Origin: Hyphomonadaceae bacterium
GTDB lineage: Bacteria; Pseudomonadota; Alphaproteobacteria; Caulobacterales; Aquidulcibacteraceae
NCBI GenBank assembly: GCA_023384105.1
Contig: JAHDXR010000019.1
Location: 1-62,125 of the forward strand
DNA length: 62,125 bases
Direction: 5' to 3'
Below the pieces are notes generated by a model that saw only the letters and a list, made by a program, of their open reading frames with translations, was not told where the DNA came from and ran no database searches. Of the stretch, positions 17,354 through 25,750 are shown one piece after another. Both the position numbers and the translations under genes were made by a program. Position 1 is the first letter of the stretch. Each line of letters starts with the position of its first letter.

Positions 17354-18612
17354 CGCTCCGCCGCCGCCAGGCGCTCGATCTCGTAGCGCACCATGTCCTC
17401 GGGATTTTCGCGCGCCGGCGAGGGCAAGGCAACCGGAGCCTCGCGGATCGGCAGCAATACGACCGCCGAACCCGGTGTCGTAACAGTGCCCCATTGGTTT
17501 TCAACCCGCACGTCGAGATGCACCTCGTTGCGGCCGTCCTCCTGGCGTTTTTCGCGGACGCGGCCTTTGATCCAATAAGTGTCGCCGAGATAGACGAACT
17601 TGCGATGTTCGCATGAGAGCTTCCACAGCCACGCGTCGTCGCCCATCCAATTGGTGATGAGGTTGACAAGCAAGGTCTCGCGCAATCCGCCGTAATCGTA
17701 CGGGATCGGTATGCCGAGCTTGTTGGCCCAGGCTTTCTCCCAATGCAGTCGTTGCACGGTGTCGGGCACGTTGAGTTCGTTGGGCGTGAACATTCCCGGC
17801 ACTTTACGCCGAATCTTCCAGGATTCGCGGAATGCGCCGGGTGGCGTGAGCTGCATGCCCCACCCGATATGCCAGACGATGATGTCAGTCTGAGTGAGGG
17901 GGCCGCGCACGATCGTCGGTAATTCGTCGCCGACTTCGACGTCTTCCCAATAGCGCGGCTCGGCTCCGCGAATGGTCTCGGCCTCGTAGGCCTTGTCGAT
18001 CTCGTCCAATTGCTCCGGCGTGTAGGGCTGGGGCAGGTCGTATTCCTTCTTGTGCTTGGCCGAGGCGTGGCGTTCGGCGCGCACCCAAGTGCCGCGCTGC
18101 AGCGCATGCAGTTCGTCGCGCTGGTTGCGGAAGATGAAGCCGCGGGTCTCATGCACGGCGCGGCCGCTGAAGCGGCTGTTCTCGCGCACCGCGACGCCCA
18201 GCGTCAAACGCTGCATGCGCAGGCGGTCGCCGAGACTGAGCGGGCGCCACCATTCGAACTCCATCACCGCTTGATAGGCGCCCAATCCCGCAAGCGGATC
18301 GCCCTTGAGGATCGCTTTTTCCTCCGGGGTGTGGTCAGGGACGATCGGTTCGCCCATTGTGTATAGAAATGTCGGCGGTGCGATGAGCCCGCCCCAACGC
18401 GTGGTCTTGCCGTATTCGGGATCGCACCAGAGCGGGTTTGAATCGCCGTAGCCGATCGCGAAGTGGCGCACGCCGTCCCAGGTGACCTCGTAATTGTGCG
18501 GCTTTGCCGGCGGTTTCTGATAGATTCCGATCCGCTGGCGCAGGCGTGCGACGCCCTCATCGGTGAGAATGCCGTACCCGCCGGACCCTTGTTCGAGACC
18601 GTCATCGCTCAT
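17350..18612 (-). CDS. Two-domain MaoC-like (FAS1-like) dehydratase, copy 2
   Basis: 420 residues from the ATG at 18612. Same architecture as the 13680-14915 protein: N-terminal LTDEGVARLRQRIGI and GDSNPLWCD (56-64), then a second half beginning about RGAEPRYWEDVEVGD. Trp replaces the expected catalytic His of GDxNPxH. First gene of MaoC-crotonase-SDR, all joined by ATGA overlaps. The gap upstream carries an AATTG-type putative operator 40-55 bases before the start. Confidence 0.86.
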   Translation of the reverse strand: MSDDGLEQGSGGYGILTDEGVARLRQRIGIYQKPPAKPHNYEVTWDGVRHFAIGYGDSNPLWCDPEYGKTTRWGGLIAPPTFLYTMGEPIVPDHTPEEKAILKGDPLAGLGAYQAVMEFEWWRPLSLGDRLRMQRLTLGVAVRENSRFSGRAVHETRGFIFRNQRDELHALQRGTWVRAERHASAKHKKEYDLPQPYTPEQLDEIDKAYEAETIRGAEPRYWEDVEVGDELPTIVRGPLTQTDIIVWHIGWGMQLTPPGAFRESWKIRRKVPGMFTPNELNVPDTVQRLHWEKAWANKLGIPIPYDYGGLRETLLVNLITNWMGDDAWLWKLSCEHRKFVYLGDTYWIKGRVREKRQEDGRNEVHLDVRVENQWGTVTTPGSAVVLLPIREAPVALPSPARENPEDMVRYEIERLAAAER

Positions 18613-19039
18613 CGTGCCGCAAGCTCCATTTTTCCGGAGAGTCGCGCAAGGCATTCAATTGTTCAACTGTTAAAATGCAATTTGGGCGCTGCCTGCGCGC
18701 GAGCGCCTGCCGTTTGATCAGAGTAGTCTATAAAAAATAGCGTAAAAACAATACGTAATAGTTTTTAGCGCTAGGCGCGCAGCAGCGCTCTGCAAATATC
18801 TATCTAACTGTAAGCATCTGGCGAGGAATATCTGGCCCGCGGCGGCCTGTGGGCGCTAGGCGGTGGGCGGCGCCAGACGCTGCGCCGCGCCGCCGGAGCC
18901 ATATTGGCGGCCGGCGGCGCTTCGATTTCTACCGGGCGGCCGGTGCGTCGCCAAGCGCCGATCGTCAATCCGCGCGCTTGCGCCCGAAAAGGCGTCGCAC
19001 GTGTGCTGGGCCGGCCGGCGCTCGCGGCGCGGGGCGAGG
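18613..19039. other. 427-base intergenic region with AT-rich promoter segment
   Basis: 18650-18830 is markedly AT-rich for this genome and holds TTCAATTGTTCAAC (18655-18668), a relative of the recurrent operator, plus TATCTAACTGTAAG near 18800. It serves as promoter for the minus-strand MaoC operon. 18830-19039 is GC-rich; I see no credible gene there, only frames without family similarity. Confidence 0.6.
18655..18668 (-). promoter_or_regulatory. Putative operator, GTTGAACAATTGAA
   Basis: Minus-strand GTTGAACAATTGAA resembles the island-wide GTTAGACAATTGAGC word and is nearly palindromic (TTCAATTG/CAATTGAA). It lies about 43 bases upstream of the MaoC copy 2 start, a distance similar to that of the 2364 site from its crotonase. 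Confidence 0.42.
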
Positions 19040-20179
19040 CTACAGGATCAGGCGCTTGTCGATGCCGGCGACGTTCGCGCAGCCCGACAGTTTCATCGCG
19101 GTTTCGACTTCCGTGCGCAGGATCGAAAGCGCGCGCGCGACGCCGGCTTCGCCGCCGGCGCTCAGCCCGTAGAGATAGGGACGGCCGATCGCGCAAGCGT
19201 TCGCGCCGAGCGCCAGCGCTTTCAGCACATGCACGCCGCGACGTACGCCGCCTTCAAGAATGATCTCGATGCCCCCGCCCACCGTCTCGGCGATGCGCGG
19301 CAAAACATCGAGCGGCGCGGCCGCGCCGTCGAGCTGGCGTCCGCCATGATTGGAGACGATGATCGCGCTTACGCCCGTATCGGCTGCGCGCCGCGCATCT
19401 TCTGCCGACATCACGCCTTTCAGTGCGAACGGCCCGTCCCAAAGCTCAATGAATTCGTGCAAATCCGCCCATGTGACCGATGGATCGAGACCGGCGCTCA
19501 GCCGTTTCGAACGTTTCACAAAGCCGGAATCTTCGGTGCGCGCTTCAAAATTGGCGTAGGTGAGAGGTCCTTTGCTGGCCTGTCCCCAGGCCCAGCCCGG
19601 ATGCAGCGCAAAGTTCGCGAAGCTCGACGGCGTAAGCCGCGGGGGTATGGTGAAGCCGGTTTTGAGATCCCGTTCGCGCTTGCCGACGACCGGCACATCG
19701 ACGGCGAGGCAAAGCGCTGCGTATCCGGCTTGCTTGCAGCGCTCGATCAGGTTTCGGGTCACGCCGCGATCTTTGTTGACATAGATCTGGAACATCTTGG
19801 GTCCGTCGCTGGCGGCGGCGACCGCTTCGAGGCTGTAGGTCGAGGCGGTGGACAAAGTGTAGAACGCACCCGCACGGGCTGCGGCGCGTGCAACCGCCAA
19901 CTCGCCCTCCGGGTGGAACAGGCGCGATGCGCCGGTGGGTGAGCAGAGCACCGGCCAGGCGATGGTCTGACCGAGCACGCGCGTAGACGTATCGACCGCG
20001 CTTGCATCCACAAGACACGAGGGCACGAGCCTTACGTCGTCGAACGCCTGCATATTGCGCCGGGCGGTGATTTCGTTCTCGGCCGCCCCGTCGAGATAAT
20101 GAAACACGGGATCCGGCAGGCGCTGCCGCGCGAGGGCGCGCAGATCGGCAATGTTGTGGCATTTCGCGAGCGTGGACAT
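19040..20179 (-). CDS. FMN-dependent alpha-hydroxy-acid oxidase/dehydrogenase
   Basis: 379 residues. TIM-barrel FMN enzyme of the glycolate oxidase/L-lactate dehydrogenase family: N-terminal DLRALARQRLPDPVFHYLDGAAENE, catalytic His in IIVSNHGGRQLDGA, and the C-terminal EGGVRRGVHVLKALALGA phosphate-binding region. It converts an L-2-hydroxy acid to a 2-keto acid. Divergent from a monocarboxylate-type MFS carrier followed by a D-2-hydroxyacid dehydrogenase, so this region looks like a hydroxyacid uptake-and-oxidation module handling both stereochemistries. Confidence 0.92.
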   Translation of the reverse strand: MSTLAKCHNIADLRALARQRLPDPVFHYLDGAAENEITARRNMQAFDDVRLVPSCLVDASAVDTSTRVLGQTIAWPVLCSPTGASRLFHPEGELAVARAAARAGAFYTLSTASTYSLEAVAAASDGPKMFQIYVNKDRGVTRNLIERCKQAGYAALCLAVDVPVVGKRERDLKTGFTIPPRLTPSSFANFALHPGWAWGQASKGPLTYANFEARTEDSGFVKRSKRLSAGLDPSVTWADLHEFIELWDGPFALKGVMSAEDARRAADTGVSAIIVSNHGGRQLDGAAAPLDVLPRIAETVGGGIEIILEGGVRRGVHVLKALALGANACAIGRPYLYGLSAGGEAGVARALSILRTEVETAMKLSGCANVAGIDKRLIL

Positions 20180-20239
20180 GAGGCCTCCCGGCGGTTCTGG
20201 CGATCCCGGCGCTGTCCAATCAGTACGCGCGCTTTAAAC

Positions 20240-20254
20240 GTTAGACAATTGAGC
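20240..20254. promoter_or_regulatory. Putative operator GTTAGACAATTGAGC in divergent promoter
   Basis: The best example of the island motif, 60 bases from the hydroxyacid oxidase start and about 107 bases from the MFS start. It shares 11-13 bases with sites at 2364 and 33076. Placement between divergent genes supports a regulatory role; the cognate regulator is unknown. Confidence 0.48.
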
Positions 20255-20360
20255 CTGCCGAATCTAGCTTCGGCGGGCGCGGCGTTCGTCATCGCCGCGG
20301 CTCGCCGCCGCCAATCGTCGCGAAGGGCGAGAACACAAGACGTGCGGGGAGACCAGACGC

Positions 20361-21662
20361 GTGAGCGGCGATCCATCCATGAGCGAATTGCGTAAGAACT
20401 GGCCGCTCGTCTTTACCTCGACGATCGGGGTTTCGGTCGGCACGATCGGAATTTATTCCATGGGCCTGTTCATCGCCCCACTTGAGCAGGCCTTCGGCTG
20501 GTCGCGCACGCAAATCACCTCGGGCTTGCTGATCTCGGGATTGATGGCGGTGCCGCTTTCGCCTTTTGTCGGCGCGCTGATCGACAAATGGGGCGGGCGT
20601 CAGCTGGCGCTGATCGGCTCGATCCTGACCGGCGCCGTATTCGCCGCTTTCTCTCTCATCCAGAACTCGCTCATCCAATGGTGGATGCTGTGGGCGCTGT
20701 TCGGTCTCGTCCTGCTCGGCGTGAAAACGACGGTGTGGACGGCCGCTGTGGCGCGCGTATTCGAAAAGGAGCGCGGCCTCGCCTTGGCGATCACGCTGAG
20801 CGGGGCGGGGATTGCGGCGACCCTCATGCCGAGCTTGGCGGAGTATTGCATCGCGAATTTCGGCTGGCGGCAGGCCTATGCGCTGATCGGTTTGGGCTGG
20901 GCCGCGCCCACGGTGGCGTTGGTCTTGTTCTTTTTCTTTGATCCGCGCCCGAGCGCTGCGGCGCCGGCGCAGGCGGGCGCTCCAGCGCGGCCTGTGCATT
21001 TGCCGGGACTGAATGTCTGGGAAGCCTTGCGCTCATGGGCCTTCCTCAAGATCTGTTTTGTCACCCTCACACTCAACTCGTTGCTGATCGGACTTACGAT
21101 CCATTTGGTGCCGATCTTCACCGCTTCCGGCGTCGCGCGCGAAACGGCGGCGGCCGTTTCCGGGGCGGTTGGGATTGCTAGCATTGTTGGCAAACTGGTG
21201 AGCGGTCCGCTCGTCGATCGTTGGCCGGGGCGCTACGTTGCCGCATTCTTCGCGCTGCCGCCCATTATCGCGTGTGTGCTGTTGCTTCAGCCGAATATCG
21301 GCAGCGTGAGCGCGACGATCGCTGCATTATCGATCGGCCTTGCCGCGGGCTCGTTGATGACGATGGCGAGTTATCTGACGACGCGATATGTCGGCATGCG
21401 GTCGTACGGAACCAATTTTGGCATCATAGCGAGTTTGCTTGCGTTGTCGGTGGGCCTCGGCCCCATGCTGTGCGGCATGGTCTACGACGCGCAACAAAGT
21501 TATCAGAGCGTCCTGTTCGGCGGTTTCGGGGTTTCTATCGTGTCGACGCTGCTGTTTATATCCTTGGGCGCGCCGCCCGTCTGGAACACGCAAACGCCGC
21601 TTGAGGGAGAGAGCAGAGGTGGCGCCGACGACGCTCCTGACCATGTTCAATCTGCGCCCTGA
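20361..21662 (+). CDS. MFS transporter, monocarboxylate-porter type
   Basis: 433 residues, twelve predicted membrane helices with a central cytoplasmic loop near 190-220. N-terminal GVSVGTIGIYSMGLFIAPLEQAFGWSR matches MCT/oxalate-formate-like carriers. The GTG at 20361 is used (GGGGA ten bases upstream); an ATG at 20379 is the alternative. It probably imports a carboxylate such as a hydroxy acid, given its neighbours. Its end overlaps the next gene's GTG start by 44 bases. Confidence 0.9.
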   Translation: MSGDPSMSELRKNWPLVFTSTIGVSVGTIGIYSMGLFIAPLEQAFGWSRTQITSGLLISGLMAVPLSPFVGALIDKWGGRQLALIGSILTGAVFAAFSLIQNSLIQWWMLWALFGLVLLGVKTTVWTAAVARVFEKERGLALAITLSGAGIAATLMPSLAEYCIANFGWRQAYALIGLGWAAPTVALVLFFFFDPRPSAAAPAQAGAPARPVHLPGLNVWEALRSWAFLKICFVTLTLNSLLIGLTIHLVPIFTASGVARETAAAVSGAVGIASIVGKLVSGPLVDRWPGRYVAAFFALPPIIACVLLLQPNIGSVSATIAALSIGLAAGSLMTMASYLTTRYVGMRSYGTNFGIIASLLALSVGLGPMLCGMVYDAQQSYQSVLFGGFGVSIVSTLLFISLGAPPVWNTQTPLEGESRGGADDAPDHVQSAP

Positions 21663-22572
21663 ACTCAGGGAAAAACTCGCCGCGCGCCATCGCCTGCTCG
21701 GGCCGTTGGCCTCGCCTGCCGGGCAATTGGCCGGCGACGAGCATGCCGGCGACATACGCGTGGCGGTCACGTTGGGACACATCCCGTTCGGCGCGGCGCT
21801 GATGGATGCACTGCCGAATCTCGGGCTGATCGCCGTCTATGGCGCAGGCTACGAGAACGTCGATCTCGCCGCGGCCGAGGCGCGCGGGGTTCAGGTGACG
21901 AACGGCGCCGCCGGCAACGCTTCCTGTGTGGCCGATGCGGCGATGGCGCTGCTGCTTGCCGTGGTCATGAGGCTGCCGCAAGCGGACGCCCTGGTGCGTG
22001 GCGGAAGCTGGGATCGTATTCCGCCGCAGAACTGGCGTCGCCAGCCGGGCATCGGCGCCAAGCGCATGGGCATAGTGGGGCTGGGCAATATCGGATCGAG
22101 AATCGCCGTCCGCGCGCAAGCCTTCGAGCTGGAGATCGGCTACCACAATCGCGCGCGACGCAACGATGTTGCGTATCGGTATTTTACGTCCGTGCGCGAA
22201 CTTGCGCACTGGGCCGACTATCTTGTCGTCGCCGCGCCGGGCAGCGCAGCGACGCAAGCCATGATCGACGCGGATGTGCTGCGTGCGCTCGGGCGCGGCG
22301 GCTATCTCATCAATATCGCGCGCGGGTCCCTGGTCGACCAAGCCGCGCTCATAGCGGCGCTCGAAGCCGGCGAGATCGCAGGCGCGGGATTGGACGTCTA
22401 TGCCGACGAACCGCACGTATCGGCGGCGCTGCGCAGCGCGCCGAATACGGTGCTCACGCCTCACGTTGCGGGCTTCAGCGCCCGCGCCGCCAAAAATCTG
22501 GATGAACTGCTGCTGGAAAACATCGCCGCTTTCCTGGAGGGCCGCGCCCTGGCGACGAAAGTATCGCGCTAA
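21619..22572 (+). CDS. D-isomer-specific 2-hydroxyacid dehydrogenase (GyaR-like)
   Basis: 317 residues from the GTG at 21619, preceded by GGGAGAGAG; ATG 21643 is an alternative. The frame extends further upstream inside the MFS gene but without family similarity. Cofactor motif GLGNIGSR, NIARGSLVD with active-site Arg, and LTPHVAGFS with catalytic His. It reduces glyoxylate/hydroxypyruvate-like keto acids or oxidises D-2-hydroxy acids. Co-transcribed with the MFS carrier. Confidence 0.9.
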   Translation: MAPTTLLTMFNLRPELREKLAARHRLLGPLASPAGQLAGDEHAGDIRVAVTLGHIPFGAALMDALPNLGLIAVYGAGYENVDLAAAEARGVQVTNGAAGNASCVADAAMALLLAVVMRLPQADALVRGGSWDRIPPQNWRRQPGIGAKRMGIVGLGNIGSRIAVRAQAFELEIGYHNRARRNDVAYRYFTSVRELAHWADYLVVAAPGSAATQAMIDADVLRALGRGGYLINIARGSLVDQAALIAALEAGEIAGAGLDVYADEPHVSAALRSAPNTVLTPHVAGFSARAAKNLDELLLENIAAFLEGRALATKVSR

Positions 22573-22650
22573 CGCGGCGCTCCATCCAGCGCGCCGATAT
22601 GCGCACCGGCTTCGGCGAACTGATCGAGGGGCGGCATCCACGCTGCGCGC

Positions 22651-23460
22651 TTAACGCGGGATCATGCGTTCGAGATCGCCTACGAGCGGCAGGGGATGGA
22701 TGCGCAGAATGAACTCCCGCATGCGCGCGAAATAGCCCTTCCAGATGTCTTCGGCTCTCTGTGGGTCACGCGCTTCGATCGCGTCGACCAACTCCTCCTT
22801 GATCGCCATGATCTGGAGTTTGCGCTCCCGGCTCTCGGCCACGACCTGCACGGAAGGTTGCGCCGAGGCCTCGACATAAGTGGCCAGCACGCCGCTCACC
22901 ATGCCGATGAAGAGGCCGAGGCTCTTCAGGCCCGATAATTCCATCAGCATTTGATGGAATTGGGCGGAGTGAACGCCGTATTGATGATGGTCGTCGACGA
23001 CCTCATAGGTCGCCTGCAATTGCTGCCGGAGCGCGCGCACCGTCTTGCGGGTCGGCTTTTCGGCGAGCATGCGAACCGCTGCAGGCTCGAAGATCGAGAG
23101 CGACATGTAGATATCGTCGATCGAGACCTTGTTGGCCCGCAGTATGAAATCCATGTAGCGGGCGGCCATCGCCACCGTCGGCCTGTGAATGACCGCGCCG
23201 GTGCGCACGCCGCGTGAGATGCTGATGAGCCCCTCGGATTCGAGAATGCAGAAAGCTTCGCGGAACGTGATCCGCGAGACGCCGAAATGCTCGACAAGCT
23301 CGTTTTCGGGCGGAAGCCTTTCGCCTTCCTTGAGCGTTCCGTCGATGATCTGACGGCGCAGTTCCGCGGCGACGAGTTCGGCCATCTTGGGCGCGCGGAT
23401 CGCTCGCTTCTTCGGCGCGGGCGTGCGCGGCGTGCTGACAAGCTTTTCGGCCACTTTCAT
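22651..23460 (-). CDS. GntR/FadR-family transcriptional regulator
   Basis: 269 residues. A basic N-terminal tail is followed by a winged helix (LPPENELVEHFGVSRITFREAFCILESEG, about 45-80) and an FCD ligand domain (about 105-250). Convergent with the hydroxyacid dehydrogenase and divergent from the KASIII-like gene across 232 bases. It resembles the 35320-36114 regulator in length and layout, so the two are probably paralogues. Candidate reader of the AATTGTCTAC motif at 23550. Confidence 0.9.
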   Translation of the reverse strand: MKVAEKLVSTPRTPAPKKRAIRAPKMAELVAAELRRQIIDGTLKEGERLPPENELVEHFGVSRITFREAFCILESEGLISISRGVRTGAVIHRPTVAMAARYMDFILRANKVSIDDIYMSLSIFEPAAVRMLAEKPTRKTVRALRQQLQATYEVVDDHHQYGVHSAQFHQMLMELSGLKSLGLFIGMVSGVLATYVEASAQPSVQVVAESRERKLQIMAIKEELVDAIEARDPQRAEDIWKGYFARMREFILRIHPLPLVGDLERMIPR

Positions 23461-23549
23461 TCCCCTTGCGCGCTCAAATCATGCCGGCCACGCCGCCACA
23501 AGCGGGAACAGCTCACCATCGCGGCCTCCCATGATGCAGCCTGAAGATT

Positions 23550-23570
23550 TCAATTGTCTACCTGTAAGAC
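23550..23570. promoter_or_regulatory. Putative GntR-type operator upstream of the KASIII/UGSC cluster
   Basis: TCAATTGTCTAC (23550-23561; GTAGACAATTGA on the other strand) matches the island motif, and it continues into GTCTACCTGTAAGAC, which has GTCT/AGAC ends. It lies 90 bases from the GntR start and about 125 bases from the KASIII-like start, in an AT-rich stretch with TTATTATAAT just downstream that could serve as a -10. Confidence 0.45.
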
Positions 23571-23692
23571 TTATTATAATTAGTCATCGCAGGGCGACGC
23601 AAGATCGCCGCAGGACGAGAATTGGGGAGAGCCGAAGCGCGAGGCTTCGCTGCGCGGGATCGCGCGCTCTCCGGCGGTAGCGGAGCTTTGGC

Positions 23693-24694
23693 ATGTCTCT
23701 CTCGATCTTGGGTTCGGGCGTGTATCTGCCGCCGGCCAAGGATGTGCGCGAACTCGTCGCCGCGCACGGCGGCGATCTTAGCCAGTACGCGGGCTGGGCC
23801 AATGTCTGCATCGCGCGCGATGAGGATCACCCCGGCCTCATGGCCGGGCGCGCGCTCGCGGAGGCGCTGGATCAGGCGCAGGTCGCGCCGGAGCAATTGG
23901 GCCTCGTCATCTTCGCGGGCGCCTCGCGCGACTATCCGCCGTCCTGGTCCGTTTCGACGGAAGCCATGCGGCTTGTGGGCGCATCGAGCGGGTGCCTGGG
24001 GCTCGACGTGACGGCCGGATGCGCGGCGACGCTTGCTGCGCTTGAACTCGTGCATGGTTGGCTTGCTTTGCGAGGCGACGGATTTGGCGCCGTCGTCGTC
24101 GCGGAGCGCTGGTCCTATACGATCGACTATTCGAACGCCGCTAATCGTGGAATCTGGACCCATGGCGACAGCGCCGCGGCGCTCATCGTAAGCCTCAATC
24201 GTCCTGAGCGCCGCCCCGAGCGCGCAGTCGCGACATATCTCGGCGCCGAGTTCGCCAGTGTGGCTGCAAACAACGGCCATGTCCTCATTCCCTACGGCGG
24301 AACACGCATGCCCGTGGCGCCGGAAGGCGTGGATCCATTTCACAGAGTGGTCAGCGACCGACCTGGCAAAGAAATCCTCGAATCCTACAAGAACGGTTTT
24401 CAGCAGGCGTACGCCGCTCTGCAGGCGCGCTTCGGCCTGACGCCCGCGCATCTGCTCTGCAATCAGACGACGCCGAACATGGTCAGGATGGTCGCGGAAG
24501 CCGCGGGCATGAGCATGGACGACACGGTCATCACCGGTGACGACACCGGCCATCTCGGCGGCGCCGACATCATCGTCGGACTACGTCGCCTGATCGGCGG
24601 CGGCGGCGTCACATCGCCGGTGCTCATGGCTTCGAGCACGGCTTACGCCTTCGGCATGGGGCTCCTTGTCCCCAGCCAGACACTCAACATGTGA
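23693..24694 (+). CDS. KASIII/thiolase-superfamily condensing enzyme, atypical active site
   Basis: 333 residues. The thiolase fold of the 3-oxoacyl-ACP synthase III/HMG-CoA synthase group is visible: LGSGVYLPP at the N-terminus, catalytic Cys110 in VTAGCAATL, and a C-terminal GHLGGADIIVGL. The His expected in the PHQAN-like motif is replaced: the segment reads LLCNQTTPNMVRMV (Asn257 at that place). The normal Cys-His-Asn triad is therefore altered. It could still do acyl transfer or Claisen-type condensation. It leads the cluster with the UGSC, NifU-like and thioredoxin genes and has a clear GGAG site. Confidence 0.85.
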   Translation: MSLSILGSGVYLPPAKDVRELVAAHGGDLSQYAGWANVCIARDEDHPGLMAGRALAEALDQAQVAPEQLGLVIFAGASRDYPPSWSVSTEAMRLVGASSGCLGLDVTAGCAATLAALELVHGWLALRGDGFGAVVVAERWSYTIDYSNAANRGIWTHGDSAAALIVSLNRPERRPERAVATYLGAEFASVAANNGHVLIPYGGTRMPVAPEGVDPFHRVVSDRPGKEILESYKNGFQQAYAALQARFGLTPAHLLCNQTTPNMVRMVAEAAGMSMDDTVITGDDTGHLGGADIIVGLRRLIGGGGVTSPVLMASSTAYAFGMGLLVPSQTLNM

Positions 24695-24727
24695 GCCCAT
24701 CGGATGCTGAATGACAAGGGAGCTGCC

Positions 24728-25750
24728 ATGACGGTTGACGCAATAGAGCGCTGCTTCGAGATCGGATGGACGGATGGATTGCCGGTCGTGCCCCCGCATC
24801 GCTACCTGGTCGAGCAGATGCTCGATGCATTGGGGTGGAAGGCCGACGACGTAATCGGCGGGATCAAAACTCAGCGGATCGAGATCACAGCGCAGCATCT
24901 GGCGGCGGCGGCTGTAATGGCGGGCTGCCGCACGGACTATGCCCGCGTGCTCCGGCCATTGGCGGAGCTGGTTGTGGATGAGGCCTTCAATGTCAGCGGC
25001 GTGGAAGTCACCACCGGCGGGCCGGCGGTGCTCGTGCTTGTGAGCGGGCCCGTCGTGCAGGAAATGGGTTTTGCCCATGCCGCGAACGCAATCGGCGGCG
25101 CGAATGCGCGGCCTAACGCGACCATCGGGCGGTTCGCCAACCTGGTGCGCCACTTCAGCGGGCGCGGCGGAGGCGTTCTGGAGACGCATGGCACGATCGG
25201 TCACCCGGGGCGCTATTCGTTTCTGATTGCGGAGCATCCCGAGACGCAGTGGGGGCCGTTCCATACGCAGTTGGGAATCGAGGCGGGGGAGTCGGCGGTC
25301 GGGATCATGGCGGCCGAAGGTCCGAACAGCGTCAACAATCATTATGCGAGCGAAGCCGATCAAGTTCTGGAGACGATCGCGGGCACGCTCGCCCATCCAG
25401 GCTTCACGAATTGGTACTGGCACTTCGGCGCGTGCGTCGTTGCGATCGCCCCGCAGCACGCCACGTTGATCGCGAGCAAGTATTCGCGGGACGAAGCCCG
25501 TCACATGCTGTTCGAGATGTCGAAGCGGCCCACCGACGAGCTGATCAGGCTGGGGCGCATGCCTGCTGAGCCGCGTGAGAAGAGCAAGGTGGAGCCGGGC
25601 GCGATGCGGGCGCCGTTCGACCGTGAGTCCCAGATCCACATCATCGAGAGCGGCCACGACGGCGGCAAGTTCTCCGCAGTGATCCCAGCGTGGGTCGGAG
25701 ACTATTCCGTCCACATCAAGAAGATCGACTCTGCTGTTGGGAGCGCATGA
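24728..25750 (+). CDS. Uncharacterised 340-residue protein, partner of UGSC-family protein
   Basis: The start is the ATG at 24728 with AAGGGAG six bases upstream; an ATG at 24704 lacks such a site. No characterised domain is recognised. Visible features: an N-terminal WTDGLPVVPPHRYLVEQML, AGCRTDYARVLRPL (Cys67), a glycine-rich central region with HGTIGHPGRYSFLIAEHPE, and GPNSVNNHYASEADQVLETIA. From memory, proteins with WTDGLPVVPP and HPGKY-type motifs are found beside UGSC proteins in other bacteria; this needs a search. Soluble, three Cys (9, 67, 236). It overlaps the UGSC gene by ATGA. Function unknown. Confidence 0.85.
   Translation: MTVDAIERCFEIGWTDGLPVVPPHRYLVEQMLDALGWKADDVIGGIKTQRIEITAQHLAAAAVMAGCRTDYARVLRPLAELVVDEAFNVSGVEVTTGGPAVLVLVSGPVVQEMGFAHAANAIGGANARPNATIGRFANLVRHFSGRGGGVLETHGTIGHPGRYSFLIAEHPETQWGPFHTQLGIEAGESAVGIMAAEGPNSVNNHYASEADQVLETIAGTLAHPGFTNWYWHFGACVVAIAPQHATLIASKYSRDEARHMLFEMSKRPTDELIRLGRMPAEPREKSKVEPGAMRAPFDRESQIHIIESGHDGGKFSAVIPAWVGDYSVHIKKIDSAVGSA

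Noticed and set aside
18830-19039. Possible gene remnant in GC-rich spacer
   Set aside because: Frames there show no recognisable motif in either direction; insufficient support.
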